Positions 33,891 through 45,256 are shown, counted from the stretch's first letter. The stretch is DNA of 64,000 nucleotides from Nannocystis pusilla (GCF_020073745.1 NZ_JAIRAU010000059.1:62001-126000), one strand, 5' to 3'. Numbers and translations: made by a program. Notes: generated from the sequence alone by a model not told the origin.

Positions 33891-36800
33891 TCACGGGGAG
33901 GCGCCCGCGAGCCGGCGCGCCTCCGCCAAGCGCTCGCCGAGGGTGCGAGCGCGGTGCGGATGGCCGTCGATCGCGGCGGCGAGCGCCGCGGCGGCGCGCC
34001 GCGCCCCGTCCTCGCGGGCGGCAGGGTCGGAGGCCGTGGTGGCGAGCAGCAGCCACAGCTCGCCGCGGACCGCGTGCGCCCGGTCGAGTCGTGGGTGCAG
34101 GGCGAGCGCGGTGTCGGCGTGGCGGAGCCCCGCGGCGATGTCGGCGGCCGGGTCCTCGCTCCGGCTGGCTCGCAGCGCGGCGCGGGCGTGCAGCAGCTCG
34201 GCCACCAGCGCGTAGAGGCGTGGCTCGGCGCGCGGCTCGGCGAGCGGCTCGGTGAGCGCGAGCAACCCGGCGTCGAGCCGCGCGCCGTCGGGTCGGCCGT
34301 GCTGCCTGCTCCACGCGAACGCGAGCTGCTCCGCCTCGGCGAGCTGGACGCGGTTCCCCAGGTCCCATGGCGCCTCGGCGATCTGGCGCGCCAGGACCTC
34401 GCGCAGGGTAGCGAGCGCGGCGGAAGGGTCCTCTCCGCGGGCCAGCCCGACGCGGGCCTGGAGGGTCGCCAGCATCGCCAGCACCGTGTCGGGGAACACC
34501 TGCCCCTCCGGAGTCATGGCCCGCGCGCTCGCCTCGGCGCGGGCGAGCGCCGGACCGGCGTCCTCGCCGGCGTCGAGGGCGTAGAGGCCGGCGGCGTGCT
34601 CGAACCACACGCGCCAGTACGGGGCCCAGGCCCAGGTCGGGTCCTGGCGCTTCATCTCGTCGAGGAGCGCGTACATCCGCGCGATCTCGGCGGCGGGCGA
34701 GAGGCCGGCGCGGACGAGGTGATCGACGACGTAGTAGCCGATCCGCAGCCGCAAGGACCGCGGGCCCTCGGCGTCGGGCTCGATCGTGCGGGCGCGGTCG
34801 CACAGCGCCGCGGCGCGGGCGAAGTCCTCGGTCGGGTCGCCGCCGTGCAGCGACGCGTGGCGGCCGTGCTCGGCGAGCACGAAGGCGAGCTCCTTGATCG
34901 CCCAGTAGAAGTCGGGGTCGAGCTGGAGCGCGGCCTCGTAGGCGACGATCGCCCGCGCCAGCGCCTCGCTCTGGTCGCGGCCGATCATGTCCTCGTAGTA
35001 GGCCCGCGCGCGGTAGGCCGCGGCGACCACGTACTGCGTCATCGCCTCGCCCGGGCTCATGTGCAGGGCGGCCTCGGCGGTCGTGATCGCGTCGCGCAAG
35101 GCCGCCTTCGCGTCCTCCTGGTTCTGCATGCCGCTGGCGATCCAGAAGGCGAAGCAGCCGTGAAGGAAGGCCAGCTTGGTGTGCGCCTCGGGGCTGCGCG
35201 GGCCGGCGGCGATCGCCCGCTCGCAGGCGGCCCGCGCCCGGTCGAAGCTCGGGCGCATCGACTCGCCGCGCTTGGCGCTGGCGTTCATGATCTGCGCCCA
35301 CAGCTCGCACTCGGCGAGGTGGACCGAGGGGTCGGAGCGGCCGTGCTCGGCGGCGATGGCGTAGGCCGCGGCGGCCGGATCGAAGTAGCTCCGCATCTTG
35401 TCGAAGTCGAACACGGCGTCGTGGCGGTGGCGGCTGCCGAGGGCGTAGAGCACGTCGCCCTCGAGCTTCTTGGCCTCGTACAGCCAGGGCGCCGCCGCGA
35501 ACGCGGCCCGGGCCCGCGCGAGCGCCTCCTCGTGGCGCTCCTCGGCGAGCGCGAGCAGGCCCTCGACGTACGGCGGGGCCTCGATGACGCCGGCGAGCGC
35601 GGCGCGCAGGTGGAGGACCGCCGGGGCCTTGAACTCGGCCGCGAGCGCGGCGCTCCGCGCCTCGCGCTGCGCCGGGTCGCGGATCCGTCGCGTCTCCTCG
35701 AGGCCGCGGCGGTACAGCTCGGAGAGGGCGACGCCGGCGGCGTAGTCGAGCCCCGGGGCGCGGTAGCCGGCCTGCTCGGCCGCTCGCAGGTGGTGCAGCG
35801 CGGCGCGCGGCTCCTGCAGCCCGAGCAGGCCGCGGCCGAGCGCGTAGTGGCCCGGGCCGCGCCCCGGCTCGCCCGCCGCGGCCATCCGCGTTTCGACGTC
35901 CCGCAGGCGCGCGCGCACGACGTCGCGCTCGCGCTCGACGTCGTGCAGCGGCATGCCGTGGGCGCCGCGGAGGAACAGCTCCATCTCCTTGACGGTCTCG
36001 CCGAGCTCGCGCGCCAGGGTCGCCTGCTCGGCGGCGGCGCGGCGGCTGCGGACGAACATGCCGCCGACGACCAGCGCGGCGACCACCAGCGCGGCGACGC
36101 CGGCGACCGCGGCGCGATGGCGTCGGGCCCGTCGGACGAGGCGGCGCACGAGCGACGCGCGGCGCGCGAGCACCGGGTCGCCGTCGAGGAAGCGCTGCAG
36201 GTCCTCGCCGAGCGCGCGCGCGGACTCGTAGCGGGCGCCGGGCTCCTTCTCGAGGCAGCGCGCCACGACGGCCTCGAGGTCGGCCGGGACGTCGCGCACC
36301 AGGTCGCACAGCGGCGGCGGCTCGGCGGTGAGCACCTGCGCCAGCACGCGCATCACCCCGTCGCCGACGAACGGCGGGCGGCCGGCGAGCAACGCGTAGA
36401 GGGTCGCGCCGAGGCCGTAGACGTCGGTGCGCCGGTCGAGCGCGCGCGCCTGCCCGGCGGCCTGCTCGGGGGCCATGAACGCGGGGGTGCCGAGCGGCGC
36501 GCCGGTCAGCGTCGGCCCGCTCTCGCCGACCTCGCGGGCGATGCCGAAGTCCATCAAGTACGGGTGCCAGGCCCCGTCCTCGCCCCGCTCGAGCATGATG
36601 TTGCTCGGCTTGACGTCGCGGTGCACGAGCCCGAGGCGGTGGGCCTCGTGCAGCGCGGCGGCGATCGCCCGCAGCACGCGGACCTTCTCCTCGGACGTCA
36701 GGTCGCCGCGGGCCTCCTGCAGCGAGGGGCCGTCGATGTGGCGCATGACGATGAACGGCACGCCCTCGGCGACGCCGGCCTCGTAGACCTCGCAGACGTG

Positions 36801-37109
36801 CTCGTGGCGCAGTCGGGCCTGGGAGCGGGCCTCTCGCAGGAAGCGGCCGTCGACCTGCGCGCCGGCCGAGACGAGCTTGATCGCCACGCGCCGGCCGAGC
36901 CTCCGGTCCCAGGCGCGGTAGACGACGCCCATGCCGCCCTGCCCGAGACGGTGGAACTCGGCGAAGCGGGCGTGCAGCGACGGCGGGATCGCGGTCGCGC
37001 TGTCGCCCTCGAGATCGGCGGTGTCGGCCGGCCCGGGGGCGCCGGTGAGCGTCGCTGCGTCGCGACCCCGCGCGGGCGCTTCGGACTCGTCGGTGTCGGA
37101 TCGCGTCAT
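33891..37109 (-). CDS. Ser/Thr protein kinase with C-terminal helical repeats
   Basis: 1072 residues. Hanks-type kinase domain at about 50-310: glycine loop GQGGMG 56-61, Lys78, HRD 163-165 followed by VKPSN, DFG 187-189, '[10 protein letters not shown]' and '[16 protein letters not shown]'. One membrane helix lies at about 333-353 ([21 protein letters not shown]). The extracytoplasmic-side region of about 700 residues is Ala/Arg/Glu-rich TPR-like helices. This layout (kinase, TM, TPR) is common in myxobacteria. The start ATG overlaps the stop of the upstream gene in the leftward direction (ATGA at 37106-37109), so the kinase is co-translated with the FHA-containing sigma54 activator, a plausible phospho-Thr partner. 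Confidence 0.9.
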   Translation of the reverse strand: MTRSDTDESEAPARGRDAATLTGAPGPADTADLEGDSATAIPPSLHARFAEFHRLGQGGMGVVYRAWDRRLGRRVAIKLVSAGAQVDGRFLREARSQARLRHEHVCEVYEAGVAEGVPFIVMRHIDGPSLQEARGDLTSEEKVRVLRAIAAALHEAHRLGLVHRDVKPSNIMLERGEDGAWHPYLMDFGIAREVGESGPTLTGAPLGTPAFMAPEQAAGQARALDRRTDVYGLGATLYALLAGRPPFVGDGVMRVLAQVLTAEPPPLCDLVRDVPADLEAVVARCLEKEPGARYESARALGEDLQRFLDGDPVLARRASLVRRLVRRARRHRAAVAGVAALVVAALVVGGMFVRSRRAAAEQATLARELGETVKEMELFLRGAHGMPLHDVERERDVVRARLRDVETRMAAAGEPGRGPGHYALGRGLLGLQEPRAALHHLRAAEQAGYRAPGLDYAAGVALSELYRRGLEETRRIRDPAQREARSAALAAEFKAPAVLHLRAALAGVIEAPPYVEGLLALAEERHEEALARARAAFAAAPWLYEAKKLEGDVLYALGSRHRHDAVFDFDKMRSYFDPAAAAYAIAAEHGRSDPSVHLAECELWAQIMNASAKRGESMRPSFDRARAACERAIAAGPRSPEAHTKLAFLHGCFAFWIASGMQNQEDAKAALRDAITTAEAALHMSPGEAMTQYVVAAAYRARAYYEDMIGRDQSEALARAIVAYEAALQLDPDFYWAIKELAFVLAEHGRHASLHGGDPTEDFARAAALCDRARTIEPDAEGPRSLRLRIGYYVVDHLVRAGLSPAAEIARMYALLDEMKRQDPTWAWAPYWRVWFEHAAGLYALDAGEDAGPALARAEASARAMTPEGQVFPDTVLAMLATLQARVGLARGEDPSAALATLREVLARQIAEAPWDLGNRVQLAEAEQLAFAWSRQHGRPDGARLDAGLLALTEPLAEPRAEPRLYALVAELLHARAALRASRSEDPAADIAAGLRHADTALALHPRLDRAHAVRGELWLLLATTASDPAAREDGARRAAAALAAAIDGHPHRARTLGERLAEARRLAGASP

Positions 37110-38485
37110 CGGGCGCGCAGGTTGTGTCGGAGCAGCAGGCGGTGGACGAGCTGGCGCGACACGCCCATCGCCTCGGCCGCGTGCGAGATGTTGCCGTCGT
37201 GCTGGCGCAGCTTCTCGGCGACGTAGGCCCGCTCGAGCTCTGCGATCACGACGTCGCGCGCCTCGGGCAGCGGCAGCTCGAGCAGCCGGCGCAGGCGCGC
37301 GTCGGCGAGGCTCGCGGGGCCCTCGGGCGGATCGGAGGCCGGGCTCGCGGGCTCCGGCGACGCGGCGGCGCCGACGACCTCGTGGAGCAGCTCGGGGAAC
37401 AGCACGAGCCGCGCGACGGTGTTGCGGAGCTCGCGGACGTTGCCCGGCCAGTCGTAGGTCGCCAGCAGGGCGAGCGCGCCGGGCGGCAGGTCGGCGAGCG
37501 TGCGCGGCGGATCTCTGCCGGCGAGGAAGCGCTCGACGAGCGGCGGGATGTCGTCCTTGCGCTCGCGCAGCGCCGGTACGTGGAGCTCGAGGACGGACAA
37601 TCGATAGTAGAGATCGGCGCGGAACGACCCCTCGAGGACCCGCGCGCGCAGGTTGCGGTGGGTGGCGGCGACGACGCGGGCGTCGAAGGGCAGCCACTCG
37701 TTGGCGCCGAGGCGGCGGACCTGCCGGCTCTCGAGCGCGCGCAGGAGCTTCGGCTGGAGGTCGAGCGGGAGCTCGCCGATCTCGTCGATGAACAGGGTCC
37801 CGCCGCTCGCCTGCTCGAGCAGCCCCGGGCGGGCCCCCGCGGCCCCCGTGAACGCCCCCCTGGTGTGGCCGAACAGCTCGCTCTCGACGAGGTTCGCAGC
37901 GACGGCGCCGCAGTCGACGACGACGAACGGGCCGCTCTGGCGCCGGCTCCGGGCGTGGATCGCCCGCGCGAGCACCTCCTTGCCGGTGCCGGACTCGCCG
38001 AGCAGCAGCAAGGTCTCGTCGGTCGGCGCGGCGCGCTCGAGGCGGGCGAACAGGGCCCGCATCGTCAGGCTGCGGCCGACCGCCTCGCCGAACGCGCTCT
38101 CTTGTGACAGCGGCAGGACCGCGGCCGGGCCCGCGGCGCCGACGACGAGCTCGCACCCGCCGACCGCCGCGGCGACGCCGGGGGGCAGGAAGGCCTCGAC
38201 GACCCGGACGTCGCGCACGAGCGTGCCGTTCTTGCTGCCGAGGTCGCGCAGCAGCACGCCGCGCTCGGTCAGGCGCAGCTCGCAGTGCCGCCGCGAGGCC
38301 CGCGGATCGGCGACGACGAGGTCGCAGTCGGCCCCGGCTCCGACGACCAGCGGCCGCAGGTCGAGCGGCGCGGTGAGGGTGCGCCGGTCCGGCAGCGTGA
38401 CCGTCACCGCGAGGGCAGGCAGCCGGAGCGAACGCCCGTGATCGAAGCTCGTCAGCGTGCAGTCCGCCGCGAGGTCGTCGCTCAT
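37106..38485 (-). CDS. FHA-domain sigma54-dependent transcriptional activator
   Basis: 459 residues; an in-frame ATG at 38494 is an alternative start. The FHA domain (about 45-115: '[26 protein letters not shown]...[13 protein letters not shown]') reads phospho-Thr. The AAA+ domain has Walker A GESGTGKE at 163-170, the sigma54-contacting GAFTGA at 210-215, Walker B '[13 protein letters not shown]' near 228, and '[12 protein letters not shown]'. A Fis-type HTH ends the protein ('[27 protein letters not shown]'). FHA-type enhancer-binding proteins are a myxobacterial speciality acting downstream of Pkn kinases, and the kinase gene is directly coupled. Confidence 0.92.
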   Translation of the reverse strand: MSDDLAADCTLTSFDHGRSLRLPALAVTVTLPDRRTLTAPLDLRPLVVGAGADCDLVVADPRASRRHCELRLTERGVLLRDLGSKNGTLVRDVRVVEAFLPPGVAAAVGGCELVVGAAGPAAVLPLSQESAFGEAVGRSLTMRALFARLERAAPTDETLLLLGESGTGKEVLARAIHARSRRQSGPFVVVDCGAVAANLVESELFGHTRGAFTGAAGARPGLLEQASGGTLFIDEIGELPLDLQPKLLRALESRQVRRLGANEWLPFDARVVAATHRNLRARVLEGSFRADLYYRLSVLELHVPALRERKDDIPPLVERFLAGRDPPRTLADLPPGALALLATYDWPGNVRELRNTVARLVLFPELLHEVVGAAASPEPASPASDPPEGPASLADARLRRLLELPLPEARDVVIAELERAYVAEKLRQHDGNISHAAEAMGVSRQLVHRLLLRHNLRAR

Positions 38486-38541
38486 GCGGGCCATGGTACC
38501 GGAACCGGCGTCGGTTCGACCTCCGATCTTTACGCGCCGCG

Positions 38542-40527
38542 CTAGCTTCGCGCCTCCGGTCGAGTCGGCCCCGCTTCGTTCGCCTCCGCCCTGAATGCGT
38601 CGAGGCCCAGCCGGGCCATCGCGCGGGCGAGCTCGTCCTCGCCGTTCACGCAGTGCGTGCGTGGGAACCGGCTCAGCGTCGCCCGCTGCTCCGCGAATTG
38701 AACGCGCGCGACCACCTCGATGGTCGGATTGACGCGGTGGGCGTGCTCGATCGCCGCCTCCGCGGCCAGCGGGTTGGTCGTCGTCACCAGCAGCACGCGC
38801 GCGCGGGCGATGCCGGCGTAGTTGAGGACCTCGGACGATTCGCCGTCGCCCGCGAGGGCCAGGGCGCCGTCGCGGCGCAGCAGCTCGACGATGTGCCAGT
38901 CCTGCTCGATGACGATGATGGGGAGGCCCTCGCGGCGCAGCAGACCTGCGAGCGTCGCCCCGACGCGACCGTGGCCGAGCAGCACCACGTGCTCGCGGAG
39001 CTGCCGGATCGCCTCCTCGTCGGCGGCGGGGACCATGTCCGGCTTCTCCAGCAGCTCTGGCTCGACCCCCGGCTCGGGCTCCTCGAATCGTCGCAGCATC
39101 GCCGTGCGCACGGCCGCCTCGTCCTCCGGCCGCGCCAGCACGGTGACCTGGTCCCAGCCGAGCAGGCGCGTGTTGCCGGTGGGTCCGATGACCTCGTTGC
39201 CGCGCGCGATCAGGGTGATCAGGGCCGACTGCGGGAGGATGAGTTCGCGGATCCGCGGGCCGGTGCGGCCCTTGGGGCCCGGCAGGTCGACCACGATCAG
39301 GTCGAGCTCGCTGTGCGCCATGGTGACGAGCTCGAGGCCGTAGCGCGGCGGCGGTCGTTTGATCTCCGACAGGCCGAGCTTGCGCGCCAGCAGCCCGAGG
39401 GTCGAGCCCTGGATCGACACCGACAGCAGCACGGCGAAGAAGACGAGGTTGAAGATCTCCCGGCCGACGGCGAGCCCCGACGCCAGGGGGTAGGTGGCGA
39501 GGACGATCGGGACCGCGCCGCGCAGCCCGGCCCAGCTCATGAAGAGGCGCTCGCGCGCGCCGAGGCGCATGCCGAGCGTGCCGAGCCACACCGCGGCCGG
39601 GCGCGCCACGAAGGTGAGGACCAGGAACAGCACGATCCCGCGCAGCCACAGCTCCGCCCATTGGCTGGGGAATACGAGCACCCCCATCAGCACGAACACG
39701 CCGATGTTGGCGATCATCGCCAGGGCCGCGGCGAAGTTGCTCACGCCCTGGCGGTAGACGAAGCGCGTGTTGCCCATCACGAGGCCGGCGGTGAAGGACG
39801 CCAGCATGCCGCTGGCCTGGACGAGCTCGGTGAAGCCGTAGCTGAACATCACGACGCCGACGAGCAGCACGTAGTAGTAGCCGCGATCCTGCGGGTTCAG
39901 GCGGTTGAACACCGCGACCGCGCCGCGGGCGATCAGCCAGCCGATCACCGGGCCGGCGAGGAACTTCCACAGGAACAGCAGCACGGTGAGCCACCCGTGG
40001 GTCGCGCCGGACGCGTACGCCTCGACCACGATCAAGGTCGTCAGGATCGCCATCGGGTCGTTGGCCGCGCTCTCGATCTCGATCGTCGAGCCCAGGCGGC
40101 TCGGCAGCGCCTGGCGGCGCAGGATCGAGAACGTCGCGGCCGCGTCGGTCGAGGAGATGATGACCGCCAGCAGCAGCGACTGTTCGATCGACCAGCCGAG
40201 CCCGAGGTGGAGGCAGACGAAGGTGCCCGCGGCGGTCAGCAGGACGCCCCAGGTCGCGAGCCCGAGGGCGGGCAGCGCCACGGCCTGCAGGTCCGCGCGC
40301 TTGGTCGCGAAGCCGCCCTGGAACAGGATGAACACGAGCGCCAGGTTCGCGACTTGGTTGGTCAGTTCGACGTCGTCGAAGTGCCAGACGTTGAGCACGT
40401 CGCTGCCGAACAGGATGCCCAGCCCCAGGGCCACGAGGATGACCGGCACGCTCCACCGGTCGAGCCACACTGCGGCCAGCACCACCCCGATCAGCAGCAG
40501 CGGGACGACGATGTAGACAGTCTCCAT
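38542..40527 (-). CDS. NhaP2-like cation/proton antiporter with RCK_C and TrkA-N domains
   Basis: 661 residues. The start [15 protein letters not shown] at 40527 begins a Na/H exchanger domain of about 12-13 helices, with CPA-type signatures '[11 protein letters not shown]', '[13 protein letters not shown]' and '[16 protein letters not shown]'. These place it close to NhaP2/CvrA K+/H+ antiporters. A TrkA-C (RCK_C) segment ('[16 protein letters not shown]...[34 protein letters not shown]') follows, then, unlike E. coli NhaP2, a complete TrkA-N Rossmann domain ('[31 protein letters not shown]'), suggesting nucleotide gating as in Kef systems. Inner membrane; potassium/pH homeostasis. Confidence 0.88.
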   Translation of the reverse strand: METVYIVVPLLLIGVVLAAVWLDRWSVPVILVALGLGILFGSDVLNVWHFDDVELTNQVANLALVFILFQGGFATKRADLQAVALPALGLATWGVLLTAAGTFVCLHLGLGWSIEQSLLLAVIISSTDAAATFSILRRQALPSRLGSTIEIESAANDPMAILTTLIVVEAYASGATHGWLTVLLFLWKFLAGPVIGWLIARGAVAVFNRLNPQDRGYYYVLLVGVVMFSYGFTELVQASGMLASFTAGLVMGNTRFVYRQGVSNFAAALAMIANIGVFVLMGVLVFPSQWAELWLRGIVLFLVLTFVARPAAVWLGTLGMRLGARERLFMSWAGLRGAVPIVLATYPLASGLAVGREIFNLVFFAVLLSVSIQGSTLGLLARKLGLSEIKRPPPRYGLELVTMAHSELDLIVVDLPGPKGRTGPRIRELILPQSALITLIARGNEVIGPTGNTRLLGWDQVTVLARPEDEAAVRTAMLRRFEEPEPGVEPELLEKPDMVPAADEEAIRQLREHVVLLGHGRVGATLAGLLRREGLPIIVIEQDWHIVELLRRDGALALAGDGESSEVLNYAGIARARVLLVTTTNPLAAEAAIEHAHRVNPTIEVVARVQFAEQRATLSRFPRTHCVNGEDELARAMARLGLDAFRAEANEAGPTRPEARS

Positions 40528-41112
40528 GTCGGCCAGAAGATACCTCGTTTGCGCCGCGAGGCCCCTGCCGGGCCGGTTCACCTGCACCTTACGTCACCGG
40601 ACGAGACGAGCCTGTGAGCTCGGCGGCGGGGCGCGGGGAGCCGGCAACTCGGCGCGTCACCGTGTCGCACGTGCCACGGCGAGATCTTGGCGGCGATCGA
40701 CCCGCGACGGCGGCGCGGAGCCCATGGCGTGCGCCGTCGCCGAGCCCGCCGGCTGTTGCTCGCGTTCGGCGCCCGGGCCCGCAGGAGGCGGCCCGCGTGC
40801 CGGCGCCGTCGATCGACTCGCGCGCCGCGGGCTCGTCGCCCCGCGGCCTTGCTCGTGGTCGCACAGTAATAATTAAACATGTCCAAAGGGTCATATGATG
40901 ATTGATCGGCGTGGCGGCGCGATGATGTGGGCAGGGCGAATCGCTTCACGATGGCAGGCGAGCGCGCGGGCGCCGGGCCCGAGTCGTCGCTGTCCGGGGC
41001 CCTCGGCCGGGCTGCCGCGGCGTCACGGCCGCTGCATTCGTACGAGTCCGTGCGCGCGGTCGGCTTGACGAGTCTGCTTGACGAGTTCGTCTCCGTGCAG
41101 GACCCTGTCGAC
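40528..41112. other. Divergent intergenic region with AT-rich core
   Basis: A 585-bp region between the antiporter gene and the stress protein gene. Most of it is GC-rich, but 40866-40902 is strikingly AT-rich. That stretch contains a TATGAT (40894-40899) resembling a -10 element and a near-consensus family dyad ATGTCC-AAAG-GGTCAT at 40879-40894. It is the best candidate promoter/operator for the universal stress gene. An in-frame ATG at 40927 could extend that gene. Confidence 0.5.
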
Positions 41113-41970
41113 ATGGCGCCGCAGACGATCTTGCTGGCCACGGACCTGAGCTGCCGCAGCGATCGAGCGCTCGACCGGGCGACGATCCTGGCGACCGAGT
41201 GGGGCGCGCGGCTGGTCGTCGTCCACGCGCTGCAGGAGCCGAGCGGGCGTGAGGACCTGCCGTCGTGGCGGCGCCGAGCCGACCCGCGGCAGCTCGCGTG
41301 GCAGCGGGTGCAGCAGGACCTGCGCGACGCGGACAAGCTCGACGTGCAGATCGTGGTCGAGCGCGAGGAGCCCGCCGCGCTGGTGCTCGCCACCGCTGAG
41401 CGCTTCGGCTGCGAGCTCCTCGTGACCGGCGCCGCCCGCGAGGAGACGCTCGGGCGCATCCTCCTCGGCACGACGGTCGAGCAACTCCTCAACAAGTCGG
41501 CCGCGCCGGTGCTGGTGGTCAAGCGACGGCCCCGCGGACCGTACCGCGACGTGGTGGTGGCGACGGACTTCTCCGAGGGGTCGCGTCGAGCGCTGGAGGT
41601 CGCGCTGGAGCTGCTGCCCGCGGCCCAGATCAGCCTGTTCCACGCGTTCGACGTGCCGCTCCGCGGGCTGATGAACGACCCCGCGGCTGCCAGCGAGGCG
41701 TGGTCGAACGAGGCGGCCACGGCGTCCCAGGCGTTCCTCGCGGCCACCCCGAAGGTCGCCGCGTCGCGCCGGTTCATCGCCACGCAGTGCGAGAGCGGGC
41801 CGGTGACGTCGCTGCTGGCCGAGCTGCTCGAGACGCGAGACATCGACCTGGTGGCGATGGGCACGGAGGGCCGCGGCTACCTCGCCGGCCGACTGCTCGG
41901 CAGCGTGGCGCTGACTCTGCTCAACACCCTCCCGGTCGACATGCTGGTGGCGCGCCGCCCGCGGGCCTGA
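41113..41970 (+). CDS. Tandem universal stress protein
   Basis: 285 residues from the ATG at 41113, chosen because it begins the first Usp strand ('MAPQTILLATDLSCRSDRALDRATILA') with CAGGA 10 nt upstream; the frame is open to 40927. Domain 1 (1-140) ends with an ATP-loop-like 'TGAAREETLGRILLGTTVEQLLNKSAAPVLVVKRR'. Domain 2 (about 143-285, 'YRDVVVATDFSEGSRRALEVALELLP') ends 'AMGTEGRGYLAGRLLGSVALTLLNTLPVDMLVARR', matching the G-2x-G-9x-G(S/T) ATP motif. Cytoplasmic stress-resistance protein, likely ATP-binding. It is divergent from the antiporter. Confidence 0.85.
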   Translation: MAPQTILLATDLSCRSDRALDRATILATEWGARLVVVHALQEPSGREDLPSWRRRADPRQLAWQRVQQDLRDADKLDVQIVVEREEPAALVLATAERFGCELLVTGAAREETLGRILLGTTVEQLLNKSAAPVLVVKRRPRGPYRDVVVATDFSEGSRRALEVALELLPAAQISLFHAFDVPLRGLMNDPAAASEAWSNEAATASQAFLAATPKVAASRRFIATQCESGPVTSLLAELLETRDIDLVAMGTEGRGYLAGRLLGSVALTLLNTLPVDMLVARRPRA

Positions 41971-42056
41971 CGGCGGCCCCGACACGTATTCGAGTGTGTC
42001 GCCGAACGCCGGCCGCCGGGCCACTGCACGCACCACGACGGGGCCTCTCCATCACC

Positions 42057-42107
42057 CCCCGGTGCATTACGCTGGACACCGGTGGCGACACCGCATTGGC
42101 ACCGGGG
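42057..42107. terminator. Inverted repeat after the stress-protein gene
   Basis: CCCCGGTGC (42057-42065) is perfectly complementary to 42099-42107, with further short pairing (GACACCG, CGGTG) inside the 33-nt spacer. It is 87 bp past the stop and is a possible terminator without a T-run. Confidence 0.4.
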
Positions 42108-42320
42108 CGGGCAGGCGCGGGGAGCCTGATGCGGCGCCCGGCGCGGCCCGTATGCGACGAGCAGGCTCCGATATCGAAGGTATGCGTGACAGGGTCGGGC
42201 GAGCGGAGGATTCATCGCACCTCGTCGGCTGAAACACGTTGCAGAACCGATTTCACCGGCGCGCCGGCGCGCCGGCGCTCGAAAGAAAAGGGGGACAGGC
42301 GGCAGAACCTCGGATAAACA

Positions 42321-43454
42321 GTGTCTGTGCGTGAATCGAGCCTGTTGCAGGATGCCCCGCTGATCGTGTTCGAGGTCGACGCCGGGTTCACGGTGGTCGC
42401 CTGGAACCGCCGCGCCGAGCTGGTCTTGGGGAGAGATGCGGGCGAGGTCGTGGGCCGCGACCTGGCCGAGGTGCTGCCGCTCGCCCGCGGCTCGTGGCGC
42501 GACCTGGTCGACGAGGCCGGGCCGAAACCGAGGGTCTGGGAGGTCCGGCTCGGCGAGGCGGAGCGCGCGATCGAGGCGTGGGCCCAGATGGTGCCCGACG
42601 CAGCGGGCGGGGCGTCACGCACGATCGTCTACGGCCACGACGTCACGGCGCGCGTGCAGGCCGAGGCCCAAGCGGCGCTCGAGTCGACGATGCTGACGGC
42701 GATCAAGGAGAACCTCGAGATCTCGCTGTGGGCGACCGACGAGCGCGGGACGTTCCTGTTCATGGACGGCAAGTCGATGCGCTCGCTCGGCATGACCCCG
42801 TACCAGTTCCTCGGCCAGAACATCTTCGAGATGTACGGCGCCGCCGGCAACAACGAGCGGATCGCCGCGGCGATCGCCGGCCAGCCGGAGGTCACCCAGG
42901 GCGTCGAGCTGCACGGGCATTTCTTCGACACCTGGTACATCCCGGTGGCCGAGGACCCGAACCAGGTGCGCCTGGTCGGCGTGACGCTCAACGTCAGCGA
43001 GGCCAAGCGCGCCGAGCTCGAGCTGCGCGGCAAGCTCGAATTGATCGAGCGCCAGCAGGAGGTGATCCGCGTGCTCGCCACGCCGATCATCGAGGTGTGG
43101 GACGGCGTGCTGACGATGCCGATCGTCGGCCTCATCGACACCGCCCGCACGGCCGAGATCATGGACAGCCTGCTGCAGGCGGTGACGCAGACGCGGGCCC
43201 GCTTCGCCATCCTCGACCTCACCGGCGTCGAGGTGGTCGACACCGGCACCGCGAGCCATCTGATCAAGATGATCCAGGCGATCCGGCTGCTGGGCGCGGA
43301 AGGGATCCTCACGGGCATCCACCCGACCATCGCCCAGACGATGGTCGCCCTCGGCGTCGATCTGTCCCACGTCGGGGTGCACGCCAAGCTGCGCGACGCC
43401 CTCAAACGCTGCATTCGCAGCGGTGTGACGAGCGCGCGGCCGTCGACAGGGTGA
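42321..43454 (+). CDS. PAS-PAS-STAS regulator (RsbR-like)
   Basis: 377 residues. The first codon is GTG because an in-frame TAA lies two codons upstream; a second GTG at 42327 is possible. PAS 1 (about 10-115) starts 'LIVFEVDAGFTVVAWNRRAELVLGRDAGEVVGRDLAEVLP'. PAS 2 (about 120-245) has 'ISLWATDERGTFLFMDGKSMRSLGMTPYQFLGQNIFEMYG'. A linker 'RQQEVIRVLATPIIEVWDGVLTMPIVGLID' leads to a STAS domain ('RFAILDLTGVEVVDTGTASHLIKMIQAIRLLGAEGILTGIHPTIAQTMVALGVDLS'). The VDTGTASHL segment carries the Thr that RsbR-type proteins have phosphorylated. It may belong to a stressosome-like module. No RsbS/RsbT gene is adjacent. Confidence 0.88.
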   Translation: MSVRESSLLQDAPLIVFEVDAGFTVVAWNRRAELVLGRDAGEVVGRDLAEVLPLARGSWRDLVDEAGPKPRVWEVRLGEAERAIEAWAQMVPDAAGGASRTIVYGHDVTARVQAEAQAALESTMLTAIKENLEISLWATDERGTFLFMDGKSMRSLGMTPYQFLGQNIFEMYGAAGNNERIAAAIAGQPEVTQGVELHGHFFDTWYIPVAEDPNQVRLVGVTLNVSEAKRAELELRGKLELIERQQEVIRVLATPIIEVWDGVLTMPIVGLIDTARTAEIMDSLLQAVTQTRARFAILDLTGVEVVDTGTASHLIKMIQAIRLLGAEGILTGIHPTIAQTMVALGVDLSHVGVHAKLRDALKRCIRSGVTSARPSTG

Positions 43455-43540
43455 GCGACCGCGTCACGCGAGGCCGCCGGTGACGCCGCGCCGTGGTAGT
43501 GATTCGCGGGCCGCGCTCGTGTCGGCGCGGAACTTGCCAC

Positions 43541-45256
43541 ATGGTCCGGGCAATTCATGCGCGAGCGGCTCGAGCGGCCCGAACGAGCGCGACGCGAGCG
43601 TCGCTGGCGTTCTTCGCCGGCACCTGGGCGCTGCTGGCCGCCTTCCGCGCCCACGCGCCGCTCCACCTCGACACCGCGCGTGACCTGCTGATCGCCCGCG
43701 ACTGCGCGCTCGGCCTGTATTGCCCGGGCGCCGGCCCGCGCAGCAGCTTCGGCGGGCTCCTGCAGGGCGCGACCTGGCCGCGGCTGCTCGAGGTGCGCGA
43801 ACAATTCGGCTGGAGCCTCGCGGCGCTCGAGCACGCCGCCGACCTGCTGCTCGCGTGCGCCGCCGCGGCCGTCCCGCTGGTGGCCCGGCGAATCGGTGCA
43901 CCCGCGAATGCGCTGACCTGGGCGCTGTGGTTCCCGGGGACGCTGTGGACGATCGGCTACCCGCGGCTGTGGAACCCGACGCCGTGGCCGCTGGCGCTGG
44001 TGTTGACATTCCTCGCGCTGCTGCAGGCGGCGCGCAGCGGCGGCGCCGCGATGTTCGTGCTGGCCGCGGGCGCGCTGGCGCTGGCGGTCGACGTCCACGT
44101 CGCCACCGCCGTGATGCTGCCGCTGGCGATCGCGGTCGCGGCCGCGGGCGCGCGCCGGCCGGTCGTGGCGCTGGCGCTCGCGGCCGGGGTGTTCGTCGGG
44201 GTGCTCGCGTGGCTGTCGCCCGGGGCGTTCGCCGAGAACCGCGCCACGCTGGCGCCGTACATGGCGCTGCTGCTGGCCGGGCTCGGCCTCGCGGTGGTCG
44301 TCGGGCTGCTCGCGCGGCGGTGGTTCGTCGGCGACGGCGATCGACGCGCGCGCCTGGTGGCGGTCGTGGCGTGCGGGTACGGGAGCGTGGCGCTCGCGCT
44401 GCTGTCGCTGATCACCGGGCACGGGCTCGACCCGCGTTACTTCGCGCCGATCGTCACGCCGGCGGCGATCGTGCTTGGCATGCGCGGCTCCTCGCTGCTC
44501 GCGCCGCGCTGGCGCGTCGGGTTGCTGGTCGCGGTGGCGGCGGGGCACATCGCGCTGTGGGGCGTGCAGCGCGTCGTCGATCGCCAATTCCGGTTGATCG
44601 AGGCCGAGGCGGTGGCCGCGGAGCTGTACGGGCGCGGCCTCGCGTTCGGCGATCTGTACCGCCACCTCCGCGGGCCGCGGGCCTTCGACCTCGTCGGCAC
44701 GCTGGCCGCGCTCGAGCCGAACGACGGGCGCACGGCCGGCCGCGACGGGCTCGACTGGTTGATCGTGCGCGCGCCCCGGGCCGCGTTGCCCTCGCCGGTG
44801 CCCGACGCCTGGCAGGTGGTCGAGCTCGGTGATTCGCACGTGGCGGTGATCGTGGCGGCGGCCCCGACTGTCGCCATCGAGCCCGTCGAGGTCTGCGGCG
44901 CCGGCGATTGCACGCGCGTCGCGGTCGACGTCGAGCGCTTCGCGCAGGGCCCAGGCATGCAGTGGTCGGCGCGGGCGCACGCCGGGCTCGTCGGGCTGCC
45001 CGGGCGGTTGGCCGGCGCGTCGGCGGTGACCTATCGCCTGCCGCGACGAATGGACGCCGCGCCGCGGGACATCGTCGTGTTCCCCGACGATTGCGGGCGC
45101 TGGCAGGTCGACGGCGGACGCGGCGACGTCGTCGCATTCACGGTCGCGCCGCGCCGGCGCTGCCGCTGGTGGCTGCCGCCGTTCGCCGAGGTCGACGTGC
45201 GAGATCTCGCGCTCTCCTCGCTGGTGGCCAGCGCCGGCGCCGATTCGCCGCAGTGA
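43541..45256 (+). CDS. Polytopic membrane protein, possible GT-C glycosyltransferase
   Basis: 571 residues from the ATG at 43541. About ten hydrophobic helices span residues 15-370, followed by a soluble C-terminal domain of about 200 residues. An early loop 'HAPLHLDTARDLLIARDCA' has an acidic position after helix 1, as GT-C glycosyltransferases do. 'WFPGTLWTIGYPRLWNPTPWPLALVLTFLALLQ' resembles PMT/ArnT-like helices. The C-terminal part has four Cys ('VCGAGDCTR', 'DDCGRW', 'RRRCRW'). Assignment to GT-C is by layout only. Confidence 0.65.
   Translation: MVRAIHARAARAARTSATRASLAFFAGTWALLAAFRAHAPLHLDTARDLLIARDCALGLYCPGAGPRSSFGGLLQGATWPRLLEVREQFGWSLAALEHAADLLLACAAAAVPLVARRIGAPANALTWALWFPGTLWTIGYPRLWNPTPWPLALVLTFLALLQAARSGGAAMFVLAAGALALAVDVHVATAVMLPLAIAVAAAGARRPVVALALAAGVFVGVLAWLSPGAFAENRATLAPYMALLLAGLGLAVVVGLLARRWFVGDGDRRARLVAVVACGYGSVALALLSLITGHGLDPRYFAPIVTPAAIVLGMRGSSLLAPRWRVGLLVAVAAGHIALWGVQRVVDRQFRLIEAEAVAAELYGRGLAFGDLYRHLRGPRAFDLVGTLAALEPNDGRTAGRDGLDWLIVRAPRAALPSPVPDAWQVVELGDSHVAVIVAAAPTVAIEPVEVCGAGDCTRVAVDVERFAQGPGMQWSARAHAGLVGLPGRLAGASAVTYRLPRRMDAAPRDIVVFPDDCGRWQVDGGRGDVVAFTVAPRRRCRWWLPPFAEVDVRDLALSSLVASAGADSPQ

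Noticed and set aside
40578-41864. 428-codon minus-strand frame over the universal stress gene
   Set aside because: Ser/Arg-rich shadow of a clear Usp gene in the other orientation.
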